A stretch of DNA of 6,758 bases from an uncultured Dehalococcoidia bacterium (GCA_903890885.1 CAITCX010000365.1:1-6758), one strand, 5' to 3'. Positions 1-6,240 are shown, numbered from the stretch's first letter. The notes: generated by a model from the sequence alone, not told the origin. Program-made: numbers and translations.

Positions 1-249
1 CGGTTTAATCAACTGTATGGAATACAGCAAGCCGAAGTCTGACAGAGATGCGACGTTGACGATATTGATTGCGCCCAAAGCCATGAAAACATAGCTTTTC
101 CCGCCGTCGGCTTCACCGTTCTGGATAGCCAAAATAGAGGCAGTAGTGGGAGGAGCAACTACACAGGCCGTAGTTGCTGATTTGGCGGTCCAAACACATC
201 CAGAGTTGACGAGATCGGCGTACTTTAAGGCAGATGATGCTAATGACAT
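1..249 (-). CDS. Partial small protein, probable phage structural protein (N-terminal 83 residues)
   Basis: The reading frame opens with ATG at 249-247 and stays open for 83 codons to the left edge, so the C-terminus is missing. The SD sequence GAGGG (258-262) lies 8 nt upstream of the ATG, which supports this start. The protein begins MSLASSALKYADLVNSG and later contains APPTTASILAIQNGEADGGKSY. It is rich in Ala, Ser and Thr with alternating hydrophobic residues, and I see no signal peptide or convincing membrane segment. I do not recognise a named family with certainty. The PTTASILAIQNGE..GGKSY pattern resembles uncharacterised virion proteins encoded near capsid genes, but that is recollection, not a database match. 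Its place after the capsid and zinc-ribbon-like genes, 16 nt from the latter and on the same strand, suggests co-expression as a minor head or decoration protein. Confidence 0.75.
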   Translation of the reverse strand, partial: MSLASSALKYADLVNSGCVWTAKSATTACVVAPPTTASILAIQNGEADGGKSYVFMALGAINIVNVASLSDFGLLYSIQLIKP

Positions 250-257
250 TTAATTTT

Positions 258-262
258 CCCTC
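258..262 (-). promoter_or_regulatory. Shine-Dalgarno site of the left-edge partial gene
   Basis: The minus strand reads GAGGG here, 8 nt before the ATG at 249. It fixes the start of the partial gene. It sits at the end of an A-rich stretch (about 250-281) that also contains the TAA stop of the zinc-ribbon-like gene at 268-266. The octamer AAAGTGAG that leads into this site also occurs once 22 nt upstream (282-289). Confidence 0.6.
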
Positions 263-265
263 ACT

Positions 266-409
266 TTATTTTTTATTTTTTCTCACTTTGTTTTCGGGTG
301 TTTCTACCTTTTTATCCTCGATTTGGAGTTGATTTCTGGCCTCTTTCCCACATTGTGAGCAGGTAAGAACCCCGTTCACCATGTTAAAATAGGCGCATTT
401 ATGTTGCAT
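266..409 (-). CDS. 47-residue zinc-ribbon-like Cys/His protein
   Basis: This short gene runs from ATG at 409-407 to TAA at 268-266. It begins MQHKCAYFNMVNGVLTCSQC and ends in a very basic tail (KVRKNKK). His3, Cys5, Cys17 and Cys20 form an H-x-C-x11-C-x2-C pattern, typical of a small single-metal zinc ribbon or knuckle. The following GKEA segment is common after the second CxxC knuckle. The remaining half is charged and probably helical or disordered. A strong SD run, AGGGGGG (414-420), lies 4 nt before the ATG and overlaps the TAG stop of the preceding gene, so translation is probably coupled. Very short CxxC proteins of this look occur in phage head modules, but I know of no established function. 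Metal binding is inferred from spacing only. Possible roles are a small structural part or a nucleic-acid-binding factor. Confidence 0.8.
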   Translation of the reverse strand: MQHKCAYFNMVNGVLTCSQCGKEARNQLQIEDKKVETPENKVRKNKK

Positions 410-413
410 AATA

Positions 414-420
414 CCCCCCT
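414..420 (-). promoter_or_regulatory. Shine-Dalgarno run overlapping a stop codon
   Basis: The minus strand reads AGGGGGG, 4 nt before the ATG at 409. Its first two bases belong to the TAG stop (421-419) of the preceding head protein gene. This decides the start of the 47-residue gene and suggests that ribosomes finishing the upstream gene can reinitiate. Confidence 0.65.
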
Positions 421-841
421 ATAAATCTTGAGGTGGTGAACTTGGCGGGATTATTATCAGGAATAGGTTGAATTTTCCGGCAGTAACAGTGTTCCCGTCC
501 ACATCACCCCCGTCAATTCTTAGGCACGGACGATCATTGACATTAGTCAATTTTACAGCAGTAGCCGCCGTCATCACGGGAATGATAGCCTTCAGCCCCG
601 TATTAGCCCAAATGGCATTGCTATAAATCAACTGCGACAGTAAATCATTGTGCTTATTTATTTTCAGTGATAGATAAGGAGAACCACCGGAAGTAAAACC
701 TGTTATTATGTCCAGTACCCCTCCGTATACGATAGAGTACATCGGAATATCAAGACCAGCGAGAGGGATAATGCCAACTCCCCCGCCTTGAGTTGAGAAG
801 TCATACGAGAATTTATAAACTGGGCGAGAATCTATTCCCAT
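419..841 (-). CDS. Putative capsid decoration/head protein, second of two paralogs (140 aa)
   Basis: This is a small beta-rich protein with no signal peptide or membrane segment. It is clearly related to the neighbouring 138-residue protein. Shared blocks are F.YD....GG (residues 11-20), YGGVLDII (39-46), TG(L)KAI(I)PV (81-89), TAAT..KLT (91-99) and TAGKFN (120-125). By hand I count about 40% identity over 125 residues, too rough to quote as a measured value. Differences are an inserted GGDVDGNT stretch (111-118) and a proline-rich end (PPSSPPQDL). GC looks lower than in the paralog, which suggests an old rather than recent duplication. The start is supported by GGAGGG (846-851) 4 nt upstream, overlapping the previous stop codon. 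Proteins of this general look lie just after capsid genes in many siphophages and are often called head or virion proteins. A decoration role is inferred from position and fold character, not from a recognised catalytic motif. Confidence 0.75.
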   Translation of the reverse strand: MGIDSRPVYKFSYDFSTQGGGVGIIPLAGLDIPMYSIVYGGVLDIITGFTSGGSPYLSLKINKHNDLLSQLIYSNAIWANTGLKAIIPVMTAATAVKLTNVNDRPCLRIDGGDVDGNTVTAGKFNLFLIIIPPSSPPQDL

Positions 842-845
842 TTTT

Positions 846-851
846 CCCTCC
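846..851 (-). promoter_or_regulatory. Shine-Dalgarno site overlapping the upstream stop
   Basis: GGAGGG on the minus strand lies 4 nt before the ATG at 841. Its first G is the last base of the TAG stop (853-851) of the preceding paralog, which gives the compact string TAGGAGGG. This arrangement suggests translational coupling of the two related head proteins. Confidence 0.65.
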
Positions 852-1267
852 TATGCCGTTGAAGACCTGAAATAGAATACTGCGACATTGAATTTACCAG
901 CCGTCAGAACGGCCCCCGTGATGGTTGCAACCATGTATCTCTCAGCCGTCAGTTTCTTGGATGTGGCTGCCGTGGCGACTGGCACAATTGCTTTAATACC
1001 CGTTGTAGACCACGGCGCGCCAGAGATGGCAGCGGCACTGATAATATCATTAGCCGAGTTCATACTGAGAGCCACCGTGGCGCCAGCGCCAGTCAAGGCC
1101 GAGATGACATCCAGTACACCGCCGTAGATGATCGCTCCGTCGGGCAAGGGGTCGCCTGAGATGTTGATTGCGCTGACGGCCCCACCATGTACAGTGTAGT
1201 CGTACTGAAACCGTGCTACTCCTCTGTATAAAGAGCCTTCTTCCGCAGGCCCTGTTATGATTGGCAT
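851..1267 (-). CDS. Putative capsid decoration/head protein, first of two paralogs (138 aa)
   Basis: This small protein is rich in Ala, Gly, Thr and Val and is predicted to be mostly beta strand. Residues 19-31 (RFQYDYTVHGGAV), 48-54 (YGGVLDV), 89-97 (TGIKAIVPV), 99-107 (TAATSKKLT) and 122-127 (TAGKFN) match the next gene in order and spacing, so the two are paralogs. It has no cysteine, signal peptide or transmembrane segment. The start has a near-perfect SD, GGAGGTGA (1274-1281), 6 nt upstream. The strong SD and position directly after the major capsid gene suggest high expression, as expected for a protein needed in many copies per virion. Function as a decoration or stabilising protein is inferred from genomic position and from similarity in style to unnamed head proteins of siphophages. 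A short head-fibre or structural role is the alternative. Confidence 0.8.
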   Translation of the reverse strand: MPIITGPAEEGSLYRGVARFQYDYTVHGGAVSAINISGDPLPDGAIIYGGVLDVISALTGAGATVALSMNSANDIISAAAISGAPWSTTGIKAIVPVATAATSKKLTAERYMVATITGAVLTAGKFNVAVFYFRSSTA

Positions 1268-1269
1268 TA

Positions 1270-1289
1270 TTAATCACCTCCATGATTAA
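1270..1289 (-). promoter_or_regulatory. SD sequence presented in the loop of a small hairpin
   Basis: The minus strand reads TTAATCA-TGGAGG-TGATTAA: a perfect 7-bp inverted repeat (1283-1289 and 1270-1276) around a 6-nt loop. The loop holds the GGAGG core (1277-1281) of the ribosome binding site for the 138-residue gene that starts at 1267. The stem is AT-rich, so it may be only marginally stable. It would shield the TGA part of the extended SD while leaving GGAGG exposed. It lies in the 39-nt gap after the capsid gene. There is no poly-T tract, so it is not a terminator. Confidence 0.5.
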
Positions 1290-1306
1290 AATTTTGTAAC
1301 GTTGTA

Positions 1307-2527
1307 CTATATGCCAGTGCAGAGACAAAATGCCTTATCCCTGAAATGGACCATGGCTCCGCGAGTGGTGATTCTCACGGCCTGCTTACCTTCAGTGAAA
1401 TAGGTGGAATAGCCGGAACTGATGGCTATCTCCATTCCTTTTCTACAATAAAAAGCAGAATAATTGGCATAGTCGCCGACATACGCGGTGTTCTCAGTAA
1501 CAGCCATGGTCACGCAGAGAGGCACACCCCACATATTGTCCTCGCCGGTAGCTTGAGGATTGCCGTAGATGTAAATACCATCTGCGGTTCTCAGGAGCTT
1601 GATATCCTGCCAATCGTTAGGGTTGATGAAAACGGCAGAGGGTTCCGCGAAACCTACGCTGCGAATTTTGATCATGGCCTTGTAGAACGTGTCAGGGGTG
1701 GCATCCGCGCCTTTAGCCTGGGTGTTGGGTGAACTGAGTGAGTTGGTGCCCAGCAGCAAAGGGGTCACGCCGGTTCCCATGATGCACTGTGCTTCAATGC
1801 GGTTTCTAACCTGGAGTGTCAGGCGATCAGTCAGATATTGCTCGATATTGGCGTCGTCTTCGAGTTGCACATCAGTCACCGGTATAAACGCGCCAATTTT
1901 TTCGACCGGACGAGTGGTTTCGGTTAGCACCAGGGCAGCTTCACCTAAAGCAGTACCCTCAGCTTTTTCCACCGTATTAGTAGCGGTAAACGTGGATTCC
2001 AGCATATACTTGATGCTGTTCTGGTTAGTGTTGTACTGGGGTATAAAGTTTAACACCGAAGGCTTCCTGACGGGGGAAGCGACGTAACCGGGAAGCCTGG
2101 TGACGAAGGGGGCCCAGCCGGCCGCTGTTTCAAAAAGGGTTTTCATGTTAATGTCGGGGAGGAAGGCATTGGAACCTTTCTGGGTGAAGGCTTTAGACTC
2201 GATTATCATGCGTCCAAATGATTTCTGTTGAGGTTCATGGGATTCTCCGGGATTTCCTTTTACTTCCGGTTCGCTGGTCAAACCGGCGGCATCGTCCATT
2301 GATTTACGCGCGGTCATCAGGGCGGACATTTCAACTGACTTTTTGTTGAGATCAGCCAGTTCTTCGTTGATTGCTTTGAGACCAGCAACTTTCGCAGTGG
2401 TGTCGCCTTCCAGCGTTTTGACCCTTGCAAAGTCCAGATCAGCACCAGCTTCATCATAAACAGCATGGCCTTTGGCCGAGAGTTCGGCGATGCGTCCCTT
2501 GATTTCCTTCAGAGAGTTATAAGGCAT
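1307..2527 (-). CDS. Major capsid protein, HK97 fold, with N-terminal delta (scaffold) domain
   Basis: This 406-residue protein forms the icosahedral shell. Residues 4-80 are highly charged and helical (KEIKGRIAELSAKG, LKAINEELADLNKKS), typical of the delta domain that acts as an internal scaffold and is removed by the prohead protease. A linker rich in Gly, Pro and Glu follows (84-101), and the mature domain probably starts near residues 100-115. The segment from KIGAFIPVTDVQLEDD (210-225) through YLTDRLTLQVRNRIEAQ (231-247) to MGTG matches the HK97-family pattern of a strand, an acidic turn, the long spine helix and a G.G turn. The length is usual for the family (HK97 gp5 is 385 residues). 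The start is supported by GGAGGAA (2532-2538) 4 nt upstream. The first codons overlap the protease gene by 11 nt. Whether it forms HK97-type covalent crosslinks cannot be decided from the sequence alone. The exact cleavage site is likewise unknown. Confidence 0.95.
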   Translation of the reverse strand: MPYNSLKEIKGRIAELSAKGHAVYDEAGADLDFARVKTLEGDTTAKVAGLKAINEELADLNKKSVEMSALMTARKSMDDAAGLTSEPEVKGNPGESHEPQQKSFGRMIIESKAFTQKGSNAFLPDINMKTLFETAAGWAPFVTRLPGYVASPVRKPSVLNFIPQYNTNQNSIKYMLESTFTATNTVEKAEGTALGEAALVLTETTRPVEKIGAFIPVTDVQLEDDANIEQYLTDRLTLQVRNRIEAQCIMGTGVTPLLLGTNSLSSPNTQAKGADATPDTFYKAMIKIRSVGFAEPSAVFINPNDWQDIKLLRTADGIYIYGNPQATGEDNMWGVPLCVTMAVTENTAYVGDYANYSAFYCRKGMEIAISSGYSTYFTEGKQAVRITTRGAMVHFRDKAFCLCTGI

Positions 2528-3269
2528 TGAGTTCCTCCATAAATTTAGATTTTACTTTTGAGATTTCCAGGAATAACTTAGCGTCGAACGGATCGGGTTT
2601 AAGTGGCAAGGTCTTTAAGGTTTCCTGTAAATCACCAAGAGATTTCAGGAGTGTGTTCAACTTTTCCTCATTAGTTGCTGATAATTCCTTTCCTTTCGTA
2701 GCTCGTAAGGCAACAAGACCTTTACTTCGCTCAATGAATTTAGAATTGGTCACAAGAACCGCCTCAAATTCATCATTGAAAGTAAGTTCTTTATCAGATT
2801 TAATGGACAGGGTTCCTGTGTTTTCACCGGCTCCCCTGAGTACAGGGGAAGCCTCGAATACATCAATAGATTTGAGCACCCGGTAAACCTTTGGATTGTC
2901 TTTCCATGTCTCGTTCTGCTCGTCAAGTGCTTTAATCGCGAATCCGTACGACCATTCCGTTAACTGTGGTGAAAACTTGATGGCCTCGTAATGTTCCTTG
3001 CCTGATTCTGTGTTCAGGTTAAACTCACCCTCTACGAGAGCCTCATTTCCGACTTCGCGAAGCATCCCCTTGCCGACAGGCAACGCACCTTGCCAGCTAG
3101 CGTGCTGGTAGGCCGAGATGAGAATTTCCTTGCCATTCGGAAATGCGCCATTCAGGGTTACATCGCCGTCTTTGTCGATTATGTTTAAGGTCGCGATCCG
3201 CGCCGTGAACGCCCCCGGCTTATCTTTCTTAAGGTCGATCCCTGTAAACGATTTGCGAATTATGTTCAT
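2517..3269 (-). CDS. Prohead maturation protease, HK97 gp4-like serine protease (S78/U35)
   Basis: This 250-residue enzyme cleaves the capsid delta domain, and usually itself, inside the procapsid before DNA packaging. The N-terminal part has the family pattern IDKDGDVTLNGAF (31-43). The likely catalytic triad is His56 (in YQHASW), Ser107 (in TEWSYGF) and Glu139 (in DVFEASPVLRGAGENT), matching the His, Ser and Glu motifs of caudoviral prohead proteases in order and spacing. The catalytic core ends near residue 155. Residues 160-250 form a charged, mostly helical tail (EEKLNTLLKSLGDLQETLK, EISKVKSKFMEEL) that may act as a scaffold or targeting segment. The start is supported by AGGAGG (3275-3280) 5 nt upstream. 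The gene overlaps the capsid gene by 11 nt, so the two are probably translationally coupled. A terminator-like hairpin sits just upstream. Confidence 0.93.
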   Translation of the reverse strand: MNIIRKSFTGIDLKKDKPGAFTARIATLNIIDKDGDVTLNGAFPNGKEILISAYQHASWQGALPVGKGMLREVGNEALVEGEFNLNTESGKEHYEAIKFSPQLTEWSYGFAIKALDEQNETWKDNPKVYRVLKSIDVFEASPVLRGAGENTGTLSIKSDKELTFNDEFEAVLVTNSKFIERSKGLVALRATKGKELSATNEEKLNTLLKSLGDLQETLKTLPLKPDPFDAKLFLEISKVKSKFMEELNAL

Positions 3270-3274
3270 GTACG

Positions 3275-3280
3275 CCTCCT
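3275..3280 (-). promoter_or_regulatory. Shine-Dalgarno site of the protease gene
   Basis: AGGAGG on the minus strand lies 5 nt before the ATG at 3269. It lies 13 nt past the T-tract of the terminator-like hairpin, so there is no space for a separate promoter between the hairpin and the protease start. Confidence 0.7.
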
Positions 3281-3293
3281 GATTTTTGGTAAT

Positions 3294-3317
3294 AAAAAGG
3301 CCTCATTTCTGAGACCT
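3294..3317 (-). terminator. Intrinsic-terminator-like hairpin between portal and protease genes
   Basis: In minus-strand RNA sense the sequence reads AGGTCTCA-GAAA-TGAGGCCT followed by TTTT and ATT (five T's counting the last stem base). The stem has 8 pairs, one of them a G-U (3301 with 3314), closed by a stable GAAA tetraloop. On the plus strand the same position would be a C-A mismatch, so the fold favours transcription in the direction of the genes. It starts 25 nt after the portal stop codon. It could terminate part of the transcripts reading from the terminase-portal genes, or mark an RNA-processing or stability boundary before the protease and capsid genes. How efficient it is cannot be judged from sequence. 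Confidence 0.65.
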
Positions 3318-3341
3318 CTAAGAATATTTATTAAGAAATAA

Positions 3342-4571
3342 TTATAATTTAGGTATTTTCCCCGGTATTTGTTTACCAACCTGAGACAATGCGATCATGT
3401 TAGCCTGGGTCATATACTCATCTCCGTTGGAATCCGTGATTGGGTTCATATTTTCTCTTTCTCTAATTTCGTTAGGGGAAAGAGAGCCGAGATAATACAT
3501 TTCGCGGTAAAAGGCGGCGCGGGATGTGGAATCGCCTCGCAGTAGCCCGTCCATTAGAAATTCAGTAAAATAAGTGCCTTTTTCTTGAGGTAGCAACAAC
3601 TGGCGGTTGATTGACTTCTCCCACCTGACCAGCCAGGGCCTCATCGTATAAACGGCAAATTCCAACGATTGCTGCTCAATGTTTGAAAATGTAGCCCTGT
3701 CGAGATCGCCAATCATGTGAGGAGGTACATGAAAAAAGGTAGCAATTTCGTTGCGCTGAAACTTTCGAGTTTCCAGAAACTGTGCCTCTTCTGGCGCTAT
3801 GGTAGTTTTCTGATATTTCATCCCCTCTTCGAGTATCATCAATTTGTGGGCATTGTCTAATCCGGAATGTTGATCCTCCATAGCCTTTTTGAATCTTTTC
3901 TGTGCCTCATCCGACATATGGGCGGGATGTTCCAGTATAGCCCCATTGTTTAAGCCGTTCCCGAACAGCCTGGAGCCAAATTTTTCCGTCGCCAGTCCTA
4001 GTCCGATGGCCTGCATAGCCATTCTAATCGGCGAGTAGCCTGTCAGGCCGTCATAGCCTAATCCAGGAATATGCCAAACCCTATAAGATGGGATTGTTTG
4101 CGGAGTCCCATTGGCATTGGGATAGCTGTACGTTACTAATTTTGTTTGCTGGTCACGGTGTACCTGTATCCTATCCGGTCTCATTACCCAGAGCGCCTTG
4201 ATTTTGGTGGCGTCCTCCCAATCAATCAGGGCATAGCAGTTGCCCTCAGTAACAAGATGAAGCATTAGCGTTTCAAGAAAAGTATAAGAATCCGTTTCTG
4301 GGTTCGGTTCATCGTGCAGAATTTTAAATAGAGGATGGTCGATGGCTCTCTCCTTGCCCCGTGACAGCCGTTTGTACGTTATGAGTGGCAGCGAGGCCAG
4401 GGTTTCAGACAACAGCCTAACACACGCCCAATATGCAGTATAGGTTAATGCGGTATTCGTGTTAACGCTAATGCCGGTAAAACTCTGGCTTGAAGTAAGT
4501 TCGTTTTCTTGCCCAGGCAGCCGATTAATGGAAAAACCTTTAAGATTATACTTGGTAAACGGGATTCTCAT
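3342..4571 (-). CDS. Portal protein, HK97 family
   Basis: This 409-residue protein forms the dodecameric ring at one capsid vertex, through which DNA enters and leaves and to which the terminase and head-tail connectors dock. Typical family segments are visible in order: YWACVRLLSETLASLPL (47-63), HPLFKILHDEPNPETDSYTF (79-98), a Gly/Asn-containing turn (LVTEGNCYALI, 106-116), WHIPGLGYDGLTGYSPI (166-182), GNGLNNGAILEHP (204-216), FQRNEIATFFHVPPHMIGD (271-289), and SNIEQQSLEF..YTMRPWLVRWE (296-318). The C-terminal part includes a stretch of the LGSLSPNEIRERENMNPI type that usually ends these proteins. Length is close to HK97 gp3 (424). The start has GGAGA (4578-4582) 6 nt upstream. The gene begins 29 nt after the large terminase and is followed by a 72-nt gap containing a hairpin. 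No frameshift or missing segment is seen. Confidence 0.95.
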   Translation of the reverse strand: MRIPFTKYNLKGFSINRLPGQENELTSSQSFTGISVNTNTALTYTAYWACVRLLSETLASLPLITYKRLSRGKERAIDHPLFKILHDEPNPETDSYTFLETLMLHLVTEGNCYALIDWEDATKIKALWVMRPDRIQVHRDQQTKLVTYSYPNANGTPQTIPSYRVWHIPGLGYDGLTGYSPIRMAMQAIGLGLATEKFGSRLFGNGLNNGAILEHPAHMSDEAQKRFKKAMEDQHSGLDNAHKLMILEEGMKYQKTTIAPEEAQFLETRKFQRNEIATFFHVPPHMIGDLDRATFSNIEQQSLEFAVYTMRPWLVRWEKSINRQLLLPQEKGTYFTEFLMDGLLRGDSTSRAAFYREMYYLGSLSPNEIRERENMNPITDSNGDEYMTQANMIALSQVGKQIPGKIPKL

Positions 4572-4600
4572 TCTTTTTCTCCGTTCAAATTACGAGGAAA

Positions 4601-6238
4601 TCAAAACAGTAAGGGACCCCTTGTCTCATAAATTGACTTTCCGCTATCTAAGGGGTGCTTCATAGCCCTATCAAGTCCCATGATAAGGGCAACGACTCCA
4701 TCGATCCTTTGCGTAGCCCGCGCCTTATCCGGTTTGATATTGCCGGCCGGGTCCATCTCAATCACCGCATTATCCGCGTTCCACCTGAGTACAGGATTGT
4801 TGCCGTGTTCCAGTTTGCAATTCAGGATTATATTGATTAATTCCTTCGAAGGAGGACTGAGCGATTTATAACCCTGCCGGAACTCAACTAAAAGTGGATG
4901 ACCTTCGGTTTGTAATTTTTGATCGATAACAAAACCGTCCTCTTGAAGATCGGTGTAAATTTTTACGGCTCCCCAGGAGTCGTAACAGAGTTCGCGCATG
5001 TTAAAGATCGACCGATCCTCTACCACCTGATGCCGGATGAAACCATAATCAATCCGGTTGCCGGGCGTAGTAGACATATAACCTTGTTTAATCCAGCGGG
5101 TATATGGCACATGGTCGCGCTTCTCTTTTTCGGCCGCTACATCCTCGGGTATCCAGAAGCGACAGAGTGCCTTATAAACACCATCCGGAAAGGGGAATAC
5201 ATGGAGTAATGCAGTGAGATCGTTAGAGCTGGATAAATCTAAAGCGGAATAACACTCGCGGCCTTTTAATTCCTCTATATCTATCTTTCCCGTACATTTA
5301 TCCCAGTCTAATAATTTAATCCACCGTTTTGAATGTTTGTTCCATATATTAAGACGAAGTTGTTTAAACAGATTTTCCTTTTCAACTTTCTGGGCAGCCT
5401 GCTTATAGTCCTCGCGCATGTCCTCAATCTGGATCGTTTGACCCAGGGAGGGATTGACTGCTTTCCAGTTCTCTTCATTACCCCAGTCCCAGTCAGCGCC
5501 AGCTTCATCGTCCGGCGGGCCAAATATGACAGGGTAGAAACTCGGATCGTCTTCCGGCTGGATCGTTCCGTTTAAAATCTTGCGGGCTCGCTCGTGGAGT
5601 TCCCAACAAATAGAGTTACGGTCAACTCCGGCAGTGGTAATGGCTACAAATAGCGGCTGAAGGCGAGCTGCGCCTGCGCCCTCTGTCAAAACATCCCAGA
5701 GATCACGGCTCGGCTGCGCGTGCAATTCATCAAATACCACACAATGTGTGTTATAACCATGTTTGTTCTTAACATCCGCTGACAGAACACGATAAAATGA
5801 GCGGCTGCCGGGGTATATAATCCGCTTGACTGAATCCCTTACTTTTAGCATACCGGATAGCGCCGGGGATTGGTTGACCATCTGTGCAGCCACATCAAAC
5901 ACGATTGCTGCCTGGTTCTTGTCGCAGGCAGCTCCATAAACCTCGGCACCTTGCTCGTGATCGGCAGCCAGCATGTAAAGGGCAATACCAGCACACAGTT
6001 CAGATTTTCCATTTTTTTTGGGGATTTCGACATAGACGGTTTTGTATCTACGAGTGCCATCTACCTTAAGAGTCCCAAAAATATCCGAAATGATCTTTTT
6101 TTGCCAGGGCAGCAGTTTAAAATATTGCCCGGACCAGCGACCTTTCGTGTGGCGAAGATGTTCAATAAAAAATATAGCCCCATCGGCTTTATTTTGGTCG
6201 AAGTAGTATTTAGTTTTAGTCTCCATTAACGCGGGCAT
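4601..6238 (-). CDS. terL: Terminase large subunit (TerL), HK97-like, ATPase plus nuclease
   Basis: This 545-residue protein powers DNA packaging and cuts phage DNA. The N-terminal ATPase has a variant Walker A, EIPKKNGKS (71-79, Lys78), a Walker B, CVVFDELHA (166-174, Asp170 and Glu171), and a coupling motif, ITTAG (200-204). The C-terminal RNase H-like nuclease has probable metal-binding acids at Asp334 (SALDLSSSNDLTAL), Asp420 (CYDSWGA) and Asp513 (QRIDGVVALIMG). Order and spacing match the HK97-type large terminases, and length is normal, so it appears intact. The first ATG overlaps the TAA of the small subunit by 1 nt (TAATG). GGAAAG about 8 nt upstream is a modest ribosome site. A second ATG four codons later (6226) has no better site, so I prefer the first, coupled start. 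It works as an oligomer on the portal, with TerS selecting DNA. Confidence 0.96.
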   Translation of the reverse strand: MPALMETKTKYYFDQNKADGAIFFIEHLRHTKGRWSGQYFKLLPWQKKIISDIFGTLKVDGTRRYKTVYVEIPKKNGKSELCAGIALYMLAADHEQGAEVYGAACDKNQAAIVFDVAAQMVNQSPALSGMLKVRDSVKRIIYPGSRSFYRVLSADVKNKHGYNTHCVVFDELHAQPSRDLWDVLTEGAGAARLQPLFVAITTAGVDRNSICWELHERARKILNGTIQPEDDPSFYPVIFGPPDDEAGADWDWGNEENWKAVNPSLGQTIQIEDMREDYKQAAQKVEKENLFKQLRLNIWNKHSKRWIKLLDWDKCTGKIDIEELKGRECYSALDLSSSNDLTALLHVFPFPDGVYKALCRFWIPEDVAAEKEKRDHVPYTRWIKQGYMSTTPGNRIDYGFIRHQVVEDRSIFNMRELCYDSWGAVKIYTDLQEDGFVIDQKLQTEGHPLLVEFRQGYKSLSPPSKELINIILNCKLEHGNNPVLRWNADNAVIEMDPAGNIKPDKARATQRIDGVVALIMGLDRAMKHPLDSGKSIYETRGPLLF

Positions 6239-6240
6239 TA
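6236..6240 (-). promoter_or_regulatory. TAATG stop-start overlap coupling TerS and TerL
   Basis: On the minus strand the TAA stop of the small subunit (6240-6238) shares its last A with the ATG (6238-6236) of the large subunit. With only a modest SD upstream (GGAAAG), the large subunit probably depends on ribosomes that have just ended the small subunit. That would keep the two packaging proteins in a set ratio. Confidence 0.55.

Noticed and set aside
1050..1328. Minus-strand 92-codon open frame bridging the capsid end and the first decoration-like gene
   Set aside because: It is in a different frame from two well-supported genes, has an Arg/His/Trp-rich composition typical of shadow frames, and has no ribosome site of its own.
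888..2087. Plus-strand open frames opposite the decoration-like and capsid genes (888-1127, 1346-1732, 1689-2087)
   Set aside because: They are antisense to strongly supported genes, have no convincing SD or family pattern, and overlap each other. They are by-products of codon bias in the true genes.
3341..3346. Perfect TATAAT on the minus strand at the portal stop codon, as a possible promoter for the protease-capsid genes
   Set aside because: No acceptable -35 hexamer at 16-18 nt spacing. The hexamer is made by the last portal codon plus the stop, and its start point would lie before the terminator-like hairpin.
5308..6229. Open frames on both strands inside the large terminase gene
   Set aside because: The minus-strand ones (5308-5523, 5845-6060) are very basic or low-meaning out-of-frame readings, and the plus-strand ones lie opposite conserved ATPase motifs. 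None has supporting start signals.
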